Position numbers and translations under genes: made by a program. DNA of 64,000 nt from UBA12474 sp964549625 (GTDB lineage Bacteria; Babelota; Babeliae; Babelales; Babelaceae): assembly GCA_964549625.1 (NCBI GenBank), contig CAZJVA010000002.1, forward strand, positions 50,114 through 114,113, in the 5' to 3' direction. Positions 34,595-43,660 of the stretch are shown here, piece after piece. The notes under the pieces were generated by a model. That model was not told the origin of the DNA and did no database searches. It was given only the letters and a program-made list of their open reading frames with translations. Positions within the stretch are counted from its first letter, which is position 1. Each line of letters starts with the position of its first letter.

Positions 34595-36061
34595 CTACTT
34601 TCCCGTCTGCTGCGTGAACTGCTCGGTTTTTTTGTATACGTCCTCCAAAGTGCCAACCATATAAAAGGCCTGTTCGGGTAAGTGGTCGCACTCCCCATTA
34701 ATGATCTTTTCAAAGTCGTCTAAGGTTTTGCTCAGTGGAATATAGGTTCCCTCCATGCCGGTCGAAAACTCTGCAGAAAATAGTGGTTGTGTAAGGAATT
34801 TTTGGATCCGCTGTGCGCGTTTAACTAAAAGTTTGTCCTCGTCTGAAAGCTCTTCAATGCCGAGGATGGCGATGATGTCTTGTAGTTCTTTGTAGCGTTG
34901 TAGAACTTTTTGTACGGCGCGTGCAATAGTGTAGTGCCGCTCGCCAACTACGTTTGGATCAAGTCCTTTGGAAGATGATGCAAGGGGATCAATCGCGGGA
35001 TAAATGCCGAGTTCAACGAGTTTTCTTGATAGTACAGTGTTTGAGTCAAGGTGCATAAAGGTTGTTGCTGGTGCAGGGTCGGTAATATCGTCAGCTGGCA
35101 CATAAACAGCTTGAATAGAGGTGATCGCTCCATTTAAAGTGTTTGCAATGCGTTCTTGAAAGGCTCCAAGTTCTGTTGCAAGAGTTGGTTGGTAGCCAAC
35201 AGCCGATGGCATGCGGCCTAAAAGCGATGATACTTCGGAGCCTGCTTGTACAAGCCGAAATATGTTGTCGACAAAAAAGAGGACATCTTTTTTTTGTTTG
35301 TCTCGGAAGTATTCGGCCATGGTAAGGCCTGTTAAACCAACCCGAAGGCGCGCGCCGGGAACCTCGCCCATTTGACCAAAGACAAGAACAGCTTTTTCTA
35401 AAACTCCAAAGCGCTGCATCTCGAGCCATAGTTCATTGCCTTCGCGCGTACGCTCACCAACGCCAGTAAAGACAGAAACGCCTTCATGCTCAATAGCAAT
35501 GTTGCGGATAAGTTCGGTAACTAAAATCGTTTTACCAACACCAGCTCCACCAAAAAGGCCAATTTTTGATCCTTTGAGGTATGGGCAGATAAGATCGATA
35601 ACTTTGATGCCGGTTTCTTGGATCTCGTTTTCGACTTTCTGCTCACTTAGTGTTGGTGCTTCGCGGTGGATAGGCCAGTATTCCTCGGTGGTAATGTTTT
35701 CTTGTCCGTCGATCGTATTTCCTAAGACGTCAAAAATTCGTCCGAGCGTCTGTGGGCCAACCGGGACTTTGATTGGGGCTTTAGTATTGATAACGCGCAT
35801 ACCTCGGCTAATTCCAAAGATATTTTCTAGGGCAATACAGCGTACGATGCCATCACCTAACTGTTGTGCTACTTCCAGGCTAGCCCGATCTTCTTTGGAT
35901 TGTCCGGGGCGTGGAATAATAACGTCGACGCGGTTGTAGACGTTTGGTTCATGCTCGGGGGCAAATTCGATGTCGATAACGGTTCCGCTAACGCGGACGA
36001 CCACCCCTTCTTCGGGTGAGATGGCATTACTTGATTGATGAGGTAACGCAGAGGGTAACAT
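34595..36061 (-). CDS. atpD: F-type ATP synthase beta subunit
   Basis: The 488-residue protein has the catalytic P-loop GGAGVGKT at 171-178. Further beta-subunit segments are GERTREGNELWLEM, LLGRMPSAVGYQPTLATE, ADDITDPAPATTFMHLD and IDPLASSSKGLD. It contains the catalytic nucleotide sites of the F1 head. Length is close to usual (460-480). AAGGA precedes the ATG. Only atpD and atpC are here. The other F1 and Fo genes must be elsewhere if the enzyme is complete. atpD-atpC is also the leading pair of N-type (sodium) ATPase operons, but the following gene here is herA, not atpQ/R. Confidence 0.95.
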   Translation of the reverse strand: MLPSALPHQSSNAISPEEGVVVRVSGTVIDIEFAPEHEPNVYNRVDVIIPRPGQSKEDRASLEVAQQLGDGIVRCIALENIFGISRGMRVINTKAPIKVPVGPQTLGRIFDVLGNTIDGQENITTEEYWPIHREAPTLSEQKVENEIQETGIKVIDLICPYLKGSKIGLFGGAGVGKTILVTELIRNIAIEHEGVSVFTGVGERTREGNELWLEMQRFGVLEKAVLVFGQMGEVPGARLRVGLTGLTMAEYFRDKQKKDVLFFVDNIFRLVQAGSEVSSLLGRMPSAVGYQPTLATELGAFQERIANTLNGAITSIQAVYVPADDITDPAPATTFMHLDSNTVLSRKLVELGIYPAIDPLASSSKGLDPNVVGERHYTIARAVQKVLQRYKELQDIIAILGIEELSDEDKLLVKRAQRIQKFLTQPLFSAEFSTGMEGTYIPLSKTLDDFEKIINGECDHLPEQAFYMVGTLEDVYKKTEQFTQQTGK

Positions 36062-36164
36062 ACGTTAGTCCTTGGGTATGCAAAAGTATTCTGTTCTCTC
36101 TGGTAGTCTACCCCTTTTTTTTAGTTCTCAAAAGTTGAGGCGGTGAAGATTGGTTGCGAGCTCG

Positions 36165-37619
36165 TTAGAGGGGGCGTGATGTTGGTACATACGATGTTGT
36201 GACTTTAGGAGGGGTTAGTGGCATGCGCTTTGGTAGTTGTTTAGGCTTTTTATTCGCGCTCTTTAGCCGCTGACTAAGGTATATTACGCCTACTGTCGCT
36301 ATGAGGCTCCCAGTAAGTATTAGATTTTTTTGATCTGGAGCAATACTGGTGTTTTCAGATTTTTTTACGGGGTCAGGTTGTGAAAAGAAAGGATGTTGTG
36401 GGAATGTTCGGTCTTGCGGTGTTTTTTGAAAACCTAAGCCAGGTTTTGGGTATGGTTTGTCCTTAAACGCCTGTGTAATGTAATGATCCTTTTTGTAGTT
36501 GTATCCAGCAGTATTGGTAAACTCCCGGTGATAAAATTCCATGGCTGTATTTTCGTCGTCGGGTAGACGGCTGTGCGTCTGCCAAATCTGTTTATTAAAA
36601 TCATATAATGCTTGATCGTGCGCTTGTTGCGTTTGAGGGCTCCATTGTTTTTTTTCGTCTTTTTTCTTAAAAATGAACAACTCTGCTTTTTCTTGTTCTG
36701 AGCCAGAGGTAAAAATTTTTTGAATTTTTGTTTCGTCTGCAGTCATAGAGTCTAGTGACTCGTTAAAGATAGCATTGAGATATGGTGAGCCGTTTTGTGC
36801 CGCAATCAAAAAATCATAAAGTTCTCGATTGATTCCTATGGTGCTTTTGTTTCCATTCAGACTTCTTTGAGTAAGGCAGAACGTAGGTGGTTTTTTTCTT
36901 GTTGTTTTGTCCGTGATGAATTCGTCGTTTTTTAGTGTAAGGACGTTGTGCGGTATCGCTTTGCCCTGCAAAAAACTGGTTAAGTTAGTGTATTCATTTT
37001 TATCGAGAAGAAAGTTGCGGCCGATTATAAATTTGGCTACTGCTTCTATTGATGCGGGCGGAGTATTTAGATCTGCTAATGGGTTGCTTGTTATTGTAGT
37101 GAATACGGTTTCTGTGATGCTTTTGATTTCCTTGTTAAGGATTGTTTGTGCCTCAGCTAATGAGAGCGTATCCTCCCAATGTTCAGGGGTGAATGTCTCG
37201 GTAGGATATTGTTTTTCTAGCTCTTTGATCACTTTAGATTTATTTTTCTTTTCACCTTTGAGGGCTATTATCGTGTTTAAGCGCATTCCGGCCTCTTTCA
37301 TCCGGTCCCAGCCAAAGAGCCACCGAAATGGGAGGTGTTCTATGGTTATATAATCGGCGTCCGCAAATGCTTTGGCGTTTGCTAGGGTGTTTATAAAATT
37401 GCTGAATTTTTCGTTGGATTGACAGAGCTTTACGCGTTGTTTGTTGGTTGGGGAGATTCCAAGCATAAGCGAGGCGAAAAGCGCGACATCTTTACTCTCA
37501 GCTTGACCGTGTATCTCTCCATTTTGTATGCGCACAATAGTGGTAGATAGAATCAGCGAATGGCTTGCGGCCCCGCCTAGAGTGAGCAGTACCAATGCTA
37601 TTTTTTTCTTGAATGGCAT
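36165..37619 (-). CDS. exported protein with C-terminal membrane anchor, unknown function
   Basis: The 484-residue product has a signal peptide (MPFKKKIALVLLTLGGAASHS). A long soluble region follows, and one membrane helix near the C-terminus (NLILTGSLIATVGVIYLS, about 433-450) with a 34-residue basic, Pro-rich tail (KPKQLPKRMPLTPPK). This topology would place most of the protein in the periplasm with the tail in the cytoplasm. The same plan is seen in the island proteins at 43661, 47017 and 52953. I recognise no domain in the soluble part. AAGGAT lies upstream of the ATG. It lies between atpD and a WD40-like gene on the same strand. Confidence 0.7.
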   Translation of the reverse strand: MPFKKKIALVLLTLGGAASHSLILSTTIVRIQNGEIHGQAESKDVALFASLMLGISPTNKQRVKLCQSNEKFSNFINTLANAKAFADADYITIEHLPFRWLFGWDRMKEAGMRLNTIIALKGEKKNKSKVIKELEKQYPTETFTPEHWEDTLSLAEAQTILNKEIKSITETVFTTITSNPLADLNTPPASIEAVAKFIIGRNFLLDKNEYTNLTSFLQGKAIPHNVLTLKNDEFITDKTTRKKPPTFCLTQRSLNGNKSTIGINRELYDFLIAAQNGSPYLNAIFNESLDSMTADETKIQKIFTSGSEQEKAELFIFKKKDEKKQWSPQTQQAHDQALYDFNKQIWQTHSRLPDDENTAMEFYHREFTNTAGYNYKKDHYITQAFKDKPYPKPGLGFQKTPQDRTFPQHPFFSQPDPVKKSENTSIAPDQKNLILTGSLIATVGVIYLSQRLKSANKKPKQLPKRMPLTPPKVTTSYVPTSRPL

Positions 37620-37729
37620 ACTTTGATCCTTTTTCTATTTTTTCTATTAGTTTAATTTTTTTATTTTTTTTGTAAAGTTGGCTAAATCAAAAAAGCGTAA
37701 GGCCGCGTTTCAGGTTGATGCACAATTTG

Positions 37730-38983
37730 TCATAGGGTAGGAGCTTTCTCTGTGTGTGGAGTATGGCGTACGGCTATTAATTTTCGGCCTTGTTGTGTGC
37801 ATACTGCTAGGGTTCCTGAATTATCATGGATGGCTACAGAGTTGGTTGGGTTAACGTTGGTAGCCAAGACGGTGCATTTGTTTGTTTTCAGATCCCAAGC
37901 GCAGAGAGTTTTATCAGCCGAAGCACCGTACAGAAGATTTTGATTGTTATCAAACCAGAGCTTGGCGAATTGTCTGCTCGTATCGGCCGCAGCAACTTTT
38001 TTGTTGTTGGGGTGTGTGAGGATTTGAGTAGCTTTTTGATTTTTTCTGAGTATTGAGATGAGCCCTTTTTCATTCGAAACTGCGATTGCTTGCAGGATCT
38101 TGCTGTATGCCATTTGCGTCAAGGCGCAGCCAGAGACAGTTCCCCATGTACGCAGTTTTTTTTGTGTGTTTTTTCTTGTAATGACGGTCCAGTTTGAGGT
38201 GCCGTCTTGTTTTGGGAGGGCATATAAAAGCATCCCTGGAGCTGCAAAATGCGCTGTTGCAAATAGGCATTGGGCAGTGTTTTTGAATAGATTGTATTTT
38301 TGAATTTCGCTCCCAACGCTGCCGCTACCTGCTTCGCTTAGTAAGATTACTCCACTGAGAAATGTGGTTATGAGTTCGTTGGTGTTTTGGTTAAATTCCA
38401 TATTTTGAATGGATTCTTGATATTTTGGTTCGTCGATAGTGTTTAGAAATTGACAGGATTTGTCTGGTCTTATTAGATAAAAGCTTATTTCATAAAAATT
38501 TATTACACGCTTTCCACTTCTCCGTTTCTTTGTTGTGGTGATAACAAAGCATCCTCCCTTTGGTGCGCAGAGTATGGATTTGGTTCCCCATGGAAGGGCG
38601 TTTTTTTGTGAACGTATCTCTTGGCATTGCGGTTGAAGATTGAACCAGGTTAGTGTCCCATTCTTATGCACAATGGCCAGTGCTTTGCTATCAGCAGTGA
38701 AAGCAAGACACGAAATGGCACTTGTTTCGGAGCAGACTAGGCAGACGGTGCTATTTGCCGGTAATTCTTTGTTTGTGATGGGGGAATAAAGTTCTATGAT
38801 ACGGCCAGATGCATGCGCAAAAAAAAGGCCGTTAGGGCTCCATGCTGAAGGGGAAGATGCCGTGTGTGTTTCTGGTAGCGTATGAAGGGGGAACAGTTGT
38901 ACGCCTGAAGTGTTGTCGAAGGAGAGGATACTGCTTTGAATGAAGAGAAAGAGGGAAAGGAGGAAAGTAAAAACTTTTTTCAT
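37730..38983 (-). CDS. exported WD40-like beta-propeller protein
   Basis: The 417-residue protein has a signal peptide (MKKVFTFLLSLFLFIQSSILS). A series of about six to seven propeller-like blades follows, with typical wording: AWSPNGLFFAHASGRIIELY, CLAFTADSKALAIVHKNG, MEFNQNTNELITTFLSG, IAVSNEKGLISILRK, LLYGASADKTLCAWDLKT and VAIHDNSGTLAVCTQQG. Propellers bind proteins; with a signal peptide this one would act outside the cytoplasm. AAAGG precedes the start. It is the third WD40-like exported protein in 11 kb, with the genes at 28403 and 30928. It is transcribed divergently from the 39155 gene. Confidence 0.75.
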   Translation of the reverse strand: MKKVFTFLLSLFLFIQSSILSFDNTSGVQLFPLHTLPETHTASSPSAWSPNGLFFAHASGRIIELYSPITNKELPANSTVCLVCSETSAISCLAFTADSKALAIVHKNGTLTWFNLQPQCQEIRSQKNALPWGTKSILCAPKGGCFVITTTKKRRSGKRVINFYEISFYLIRPDKSCQFLNTIDEPKYQESIQNMEFNQNTNELITTFLSGVILLSEAGSGSVGSEIQKYNLFKNTAQCLFATAHFAAPGMLLYALPKQDGTSNWTVITRKNTQKKLRTWGTVSGCALTQMAYSKILQAIAVSNEKGLISILRKNQKATQILTHPNNKKVAAADTSRQFAKLWFDNNQNLLYGASADKTLCAWDLKTNKCTVLATNVNPTNSVAIHDNSGTLAVCTQQGRKLIAVRHTPHTEKAPTL

Positions 38984-39154
38984 GTGGACCTTTTGCTTTG
39001 TTATTGTTATCGGGCTCAGTATGCCAAAAAAGTTTTTTTCATGAAATTCTTGTTTACAACTAACTGATTTTTATTGGTAATAGACAAAAAGTTTTCTCTG
39101 GTGTAAGATTTTAAAATTGAATATAGGTTTTGTAGTTGTATCGAAAGTTAGAAG

Positions 39155-39847
39155 ATGCGGTATTTTTGTAAATTGTTTTTATGCGTAGCTCTTTTATTCG
39201 AATGGGGCGCTGACGCTTCTTCTTATATAGATATAAAAGGGAATAAGCGGGTTCGGGAGTCCACCAATAAAGGCTTTATCTCGAAAAAGGGTTTTGTCTT
39301 GGCAGGACTTATTGCTGCGGGGTTTGTTTGCTGGCGTCTGCGCTGTGAATATTCCCTTGATACTACTCATTTTCAAGAGGCTAATTCAGGCCGGGGTGCT
39401 GGTGGCGAACATCAGAGCAAAGCGCTTTGTTTGCGTTTAAAAGATGGTACAGACTCTTTGCCAAAAGATAAAAAGTGGTTCGATTTACAACCTGGTGATG
39501 GTTGCTCTTGTCGTTCTAGCAGTTCTAGTTGGTCTTTCAAACAGGCTGAAGATTGGAGCCTTTTGAAGGCGGGTTTTACAAAAACACTTCAAGAAACGCT
39601 TGGGCGTGAAAGGGCGCAAGAGATTGAGTCTTTAAAAACGGGTGTTGATGCGGCTATTGCGGAGGCCTTGAAGGCGCAGCCAAGGTGGGAGAGGACATTA
39701 TCTACACAAGATCTACGCTTTAAAATTTGTATTTTAAAAGTTGAAACCGGGCAGGTCATTGTGATTCTTTCTATGATGGTGGAGACTTATTTTAAATCTA
39801 GCGAAGCGGAGGCACCGTCGCCAGTTCTGCAATTCCAGGAGCTGTGA
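39155..39847 (+). CDS. exported or membrane protein, unknown function
   Basis: The 230-residue product has an N-terminal signal-like segment (MRYFCKLFLCVALLFEWGADA). A second hydrophobic helix at about 46-60 (GFVLAGLIAAGFVCW) is followed by a soluble, partly Ser/Cys-rich region (DGCSCRSSSSSWSFKQ). A helical part follows, and the end is hydrophobic. No known family. The ribosome-binding site is weak (AGAAG directly before the ATG). Its last 50 bases overlap the 3' end of the convergent PfkB kinase gene, the largest tail-to-tail overlap in the window. Confidence 0.6.
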   Translation: MRYFCKLFLCVALLFEWGADASSYIDIKGNKRVRESTNKGFISKKGFVLAGLIAAGFVCWRLRCEYSLDTTHFQEANSGRGAGGEHQSKALCLRLKDGTDSLPKDKKWFDLQPGDGCSCRSSSSSWSFKQAEDWSLLKAGFTKTLQETLGRERAQEIESLKTGVDAAIAEALKAQPRWERTLSTQDLRFKICILKVETGQVIVILSMMVETYFKSSEAEAPSPVLQFQEL

Positions 39848-40736
39848 GGACGTGTTCTGCGGTTTGCATGCCGAGTTGAATTGCTTCTTCTGGCGATTTG
39901 CCCAGGGCAAGTGCGGCGGTAATAGCGGCTCCGCAGCTGTCGCCTGCGCCAACGCTATGTAGTGGTTCTATTTTTTTTGCTGCAACATGAGCAGACGTTT
40001 CTCCTTGTTGCCAGTCGAGTCCGTTTATGCCTTGTGTGACAACAAAAATACATTTTGGTGCTATTAGGGCTAGTTCTTTGAGGTAGTGCTCTGTCGTAAA
40101 TGGGGTGCTGTGTTCAACATCCCAAGCTATTTTTGCTTCTCGGTGGTTGAGGATATAAAGATCTAATAGGGGTAATAAATTTTTTTGTTCAGCCATGGTT
40201 GTTTGCAATTGATGGGGATTGGGGTTGTGCGCAACGATGCATTGCGGATTTTTTTCTTTGATTTGTGAGGCTAATGCGACGAGGTGTTGGTTGAGGGGCC
40301 CGGCAATTGGGGCAAGATATAAAATATCCCATGTTTGTTTCGTGATGCGTTCGGCCCATGTATAGTCGAGCTCAAAGCCTGCTCCCTTGTATGTTAAAAT
40401 GGTTGTCTGCTTATCCTCGTGAGGAAGAAGGATTGAAATGGCCGTCTTGCTTGTGTCTGATATTTTTATAAAGTTATCGTAGATTTTGTTTTCTGTAAGT
40501 GTTTTTTTGATTGGTGTATTAAAGGCGTCTATTCCTATGCAGCACACAGGGTGAGGTTTGATTCCAAATTTGTGCATAATGAGTGCGCTGTTGAGCGCGC
40601 CGCCGCCTGCTCGCATGTTGATATCGTCAACCGATAGTTTTGCGCCTTCTTTTTGACAAAGTATTTTACGTTCTGTTAATGCTGTTCCGACAAGTGTTAT
40701 ATCACATACAGCGCTTCCAATAGTTACTGCATTCAT
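39798..40736 (-). CDS. PfkB-family carbohydrate/nucleoside kinase
   Basis: The start is placed at ATG 40736 (312 residues), because the family begins here with MNAVTIGSAVCDI. The open frame extends 43 codons upstream, but those residues look non-coding. The conserved N-terminal glycine motif is MRAGGGALNSALIMHKFG. The C-terminal signature is HSVGAGDSCGAAITAALALG, with the catalytic Asp in GAGDS. These ribokinase-like enzymes phosphorylate sugars or nucleosides with ATP; the substrate cannot be read from the sequence. LYILNHREAKIAW and VVTQGINGLDW fit the family core. It converges with and overlaps the preceding plus-strand gene, and lies 140 nt downstream of lon. Confidence 0.88.
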   Translation of the reverse strand: MNAVTIGSAVCDITLVGTALTERKILCQKEGAKLSVDDINMRAGGGALNSALIMHKFGIKPHPVCCIGIDAFNTPIKKTLTENKIYDNFIKISDTSKTAISILLPHEDKQTTILTYKGAGFELDYTWAERITKQTWDILYLAPIAGPLNQHLVALASQIKEKNPQCIVAHNPNPHQLQTTMAEQKNLLPLLDLYILNHREAKIAWDVEHSTPFTTEHYLKELALIAPKCIFVVTQGINGLDWQQGETSAHVAAKKIEPLHSVGAGDSCGAAITAALALGKSPEEAIQLGMQTAEHVLTAPGIAELATVPPLR

Positions 40737-40876
40737 TTGGGTTACTCGGTAACGGGGCTTTTGTTTTTTTTGTAGAAAAGCATGTTGCCTCTTTGTTGGC
40801 AAGTGTTCAAAATGGGGTGATAGGGTGTGTTGTGGTGGATAAAATTGGCGGGGTGCGGAATACACCCCGGGTAGGT

Positions 40877-43216
40877 TTACGCGGGTAGTAGTACTTCGCG
40901 TAAGACATCTTCTGCATGTTCGACAAATTTGATTTCAAGTCCGGTAAAGAGTTCTTCGAGTCCGATCGTGTCTTTCTTGTTTTTTAGCGGTAACAAGACG
41001 GTTTTGATTTTGTTGCGTTTGGCAGCCAAGATTTTTTCTTTGACGCCCCCGATTGGCATGACGATGCCTTGTAGGTCAATTTCTCCGGTCATAGCATATT
41101 CGGCATTGATTGGGCGCTGTGTCAATGCTGATAGCAGTGAAGAGAGAATAGTTACGCCTGCAGATGGACCATCCTTGGGTACGGCTCCTGCAGGAACGTG
41201 GATATGGATGTCGTAGGCGGTAAAGCGATCTGCGGAGATGCCAAATGTTTCGGCGTGAGCTCGGGCATAACTTAATGCGGCTTGAGCCGATTCTTTCATG
41301 ACTTCACCAAGGCGGCCGGTGAGTATGAGTTTTCCAGTTCCAGGCATAATGACAGCTTCGATTTGAATCATTTCGCCACCAAAACTTGTCCAGGCAAGGC
41401 CGTTAGTGATGCCTATGTTGTTGGTGTGATTGCTTTCAAGATCATCGAATTTGCGAGGTCCAAGATATTGCTCAATAGTTTCTGAAGTAAAGACCACGAG
41501 TTCGTTATTTTCAACCAGGGCACGAGCTACTTTTGAGCAGAGTTTTTTAATAAGTCGTTCGAGCTCTCTAACGCCCGATTCGCGCGTATAATTTGCAACA
41601 ATGTCTTCAAGAAGCTCTCGTGAAAGTGCAAGCTGTTCCATGCAGATGCCTGTTTCTTCGCATGCTTTTTTGATTAGATGTCGCTCGGCTATAGCACATT
41701 TTTCTTCGAGGGTGTATCCCGATAGTTCAATGATTTCTAAGCGATCACGTAGTGGCCCAGGGATGTTTGATAAATCATTTGCTGTTGCTACAAAAAATAC
41801 TTGAGACAAATCAAAGGGAATGCCTAAAAAGTTGTCGTAAAATGCTTTGTTTTGTTCTGGGTCTAAGACTTCGAGCATGGCAGCCGAAGGGTCATTTTTG
41901 TAGTCTTGGCCGAGCTTGTCGATCTCGTCGATGATCATTACAGGATTGAGTGATTGGGCTTTTTTAATGCCCTGAATGAAGCGGCCTGGCATGGCGCCGA
42001 CATAGGTTCTACGATGGCCACGAATTTCTGATTCGTCTTTAACGCCACCTAATGCTATGCGTACATAATTTCTTCCAATTGCTCGTGCGATTGATTGTCC
42101 TAGGGAGGTTTTTCCTGTTCCTGGAGGCCCAAAGAGGCAAAGGATTGGTGTGTTACCACAAGTGTTTAATTTTTTGACGGATAAAAAGTCTAATATTCGT
42201 TCTTTGATTTCTTTCATTCCGTAGTGGTCGGCATCTAAAACTTCTTTTGCATGGGCGAGGTCGAGGTTGTCTTCTGTGCAAACACCCCACGGAAGTCCGA
42301 GCACAAGGTCGATATAGTTGCGTAGGACTCCGGCTTCTACCGAGTCGCCAGAGAGGCGCTCGAGGCGTTTGATTTGTTTGGTGACCTCTTGCCGTGTGGC
42401 TTCTGGCATCTGGCTGCATTCAAGGCACTGGTAGAGCTCTTGAATGTCGTTTTCTTCTCTTTCTTCGCCTAATTCGTTTCTAATTGCTTTGAGCTGTTCG
42501 CGTAGATAGTATTCACGCTGTGATTGATTCATCGAATCGCGTGCTCGATTTTTGATTTGTTCTTGAACTTCTGCAACTTCGATTTCTTTGGATAAGTGCT
42601 GGTGGAGGATTTCGAGGTAGTTTGCGCAGGATGATTCTTCAAGTAGTGCTTGAGATTCTGCAATTGAGAGATTGAGGTGGGAGATAATAAAATCGATAAT
42701 TTTTTCCGGGTCACTCATGCGAGAAAGGATATGATGAAAATCGGGTGTGGGTGATTTGCCTGATGCTGACATCTGTTCTGCAATTGCTTTGATGTTTCTT
42801 AGTTGTGCGGTTATGGCCGGGGTTGCTGTGTCAATATCTGTTACGATAGGTTCTATGTCTGCAAAGAGCATCTCTTCTTGTGATGTGAGGTCACTAACAG
42901 ATGCTTTGCATAATCCTTGCACAAGAATTTTGATGGTATTGTCGGGCATTTTTATGATACGCATAATTGATGCGACGGTACCCACACGATAAAGATCTTC
43001 AGTGCCTATGGTGGCCTCTTGGCTTGCTTCTTTGGCTGCTAGGAGCAAAATGGTTTTTTGATTTTGCTCAACGACATGATTAACCCCAGTGATGATGCGC
43101 TCATCTACAACGAGTAGCGGTACGATCATACGTGGAAATACCACGACATCAATTGTGGGTACCACGGGCAGACGCCGAGGTACTGATTCGCAGATCGAGA
43201 CGTCTGTTATTTTCAT
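40877..43216 (-). CDS. lon: ATP-dependent Lon protease
   Basis: The 779-residue protein has the complete LonA layout. The N-terminal substrate domain (about 1-210, starting RRLPVVPTIDVVVFPRMIVP) leads into a helical segment. The AAA+ domain carries Walker A FGPPGTGKTS at 362-371 and Walker B PVMIIDEIDKLG. The C-terminal protease domain has the catalytic Ser in PKDGPSAGV (near 680) and the Lys in the GGVKEKILAAKR region. Lon degrades misfolded and regulatory proteins in the cytoplasm. AAAGGGGGG lies 5 nt before the ATG. A 9-bp perfect inverted repeat 22-44 nt upstream is a likely regulatory site. Length matches typical LonA (about 780-800). Confidence 0.97.
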   Translation of the reverse strand: MKITDVSICESVPRRLPVVPTIDVVVFPRMIVPLLVVDERIITGVNHVVEQNQKTILLLAAKEASQEATIGTEDLYRVGTVASIMRIIKMPDNTIKILVQGLCKASVSDLTSQEEMLFADIEPIVTDIDTATPAITAQLRNIKAIAEQMSASGKSPTPDFHHILSRMSDPEKIIDFIISHLNLSIAESQALLEESSCANYLEILHQHLSKEIEVAEVQEQIKNRARDSMNQSQREYYLREQLKAIRNELGEEREENDIQELYQCLECSQMPEATRQEVTKQIKRLERLSGDSVEAGVLRNYIDLVLGLPWGVCTEDNLDLAHAKEVLDADHYGMKEIKERILDFLSVKKLNTCGNTPILCLFGPPGTGKTSLGQSIARAIGRNYVRIALGGVKDESEIRGHRRTYVGAMPGRFIQGIKKAQSLNPVMIIDEIDKLGQDYKNDPSAAMLEVLDPEQNKAFYDNFLGIPFDLSQVFFVATANDLSNIPGPLRDRLEIIELSGYTLEEKCAIAERHLIKKACEETGICMEQLALSRELLEDIVANYTRESGVRELERLIKKLCSKVARALVENNELVVFTSETIEQYLGPRKFDDLESNHTNNIGITNGLAWTSFGGEMIQIEAVIMPGTGKLILTGRLGEVMKESAQAALSYARAHAETFGISADRFTAYDIHIHVPAGAVPKDGPSAGVTILSSLLSALTQRPINAEYAMTGEIDLQGIVMPIGGVKEKILAAKRNKIKTVLLPLKNKKDTIGLEELFTGLEIKFVEHAEDVLREVLLPA

Positions 43217-43237
43217 TGTATCCCCCCTTTAATACTT

Positions 43238-43260
43238 GTGTAATACAACTCGTATTACAC
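43238..43260. promoter_or_regulatory. inverted repeat upstream of lon (candidate operator)
   Basis: GTGTAATAC at 43238-43246 and GTATTACAC at 43252-43260 form a perfect 9-bp inverted repeat around 5 nt, 22-44 bp before the lon ATG. It differs from the CIRCE (HrcA) consensus. It could be a repressor site for stress control of lon, or a leader hairpin. Confidence 0.5.
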
Positions 43261-43316
43261 CCCTAAAACCAACCTAGCCAAGGCCGGGGGGTGAACTCAA
43301 TAGTTTGACGTATATG

Positions 43317-43567
43317 CGTCGCAATGACGGGAGAGCGGGGTCGCTGGCCCTTTGCATAATAGGGTAGGCTTTGTTAATGGCCAGATTCGTCATCACGAGG
43401 AGGCTCAGGGGGGCTGACGTGGTGATCCAGGGCGAAGGATGGCATCGAAGGAATAGCAAAGGCTCGAGGAGGGCTGACGAAGTATTACATTGTACTGGAT
43501 TGCCGCGCTTCACGATGTTTCGCTCGCAATGACGGGAGAATTACCAGGCTCGTCGTCACGAGGAGGG
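43317..43567. repeat. dispersed repeat element, copy 1
   Basis: The gene-free stretch 43217-43660 is filled by repeat units. CGCAATGACGGG occurs at 43320-43331 and 43525-43536. Units of the form TCRTCACGAGGAGG occur near 43390 and 43553. TGACGTGGTGATCCAGGGCG is at about 43415-43434. GGATTGC followed by GCAAT forms a loose inverted repeat at about 43497-43530. The same units recur at 46793-46944 in similar order. They resemble in type the GC-rich CGTCATTGCGAG...GCAATCC repeats found in some intracellular bacteria (recognition from memory, not searched). No open frame here looks real. Confidence 0.75.
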
Positions 43568-43569
43568 GG

Positions 43570-43611
43570 GCGTTGTGCGCGCTACGATAACGGGCGCACA
43601 ACGCAATTTTT
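43570..43611 (+). terminator. hairpin with T-run, plus-strand orientation (copy 1)
   Basis: GCGTTGTGCGC (43570-43580) pairs with GCGCACAACGC (43594-43604) around a 13-nt loop containing TACGATAACG, then AATTTTT. The T-run lies on plus although the genes on both sides are on minus. The second copy at 46946-46988 keeps the loop and changes the stem in a compensating way. Confidence 0.7.
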
Positions 43612-43660
43612 AGGCCTGTTGTTTGGGCGAGAATCTGACCATACTAAGTGTCCCCGCTGG

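Noticed and set aside
40737..40865. 43-codon N-terminal extension of the PfkB kinase
   Set aside because: The family begins at the strand MNAVTIGSAVCDI; the extension is rich in His, Gln and Pro and has no family match.
43217..43660. CRISPR-like array in the repeat region after lon
   Set aside because: The repeated units differ in length and spacing, spacers are not uniform, and no cas genes are nearby.
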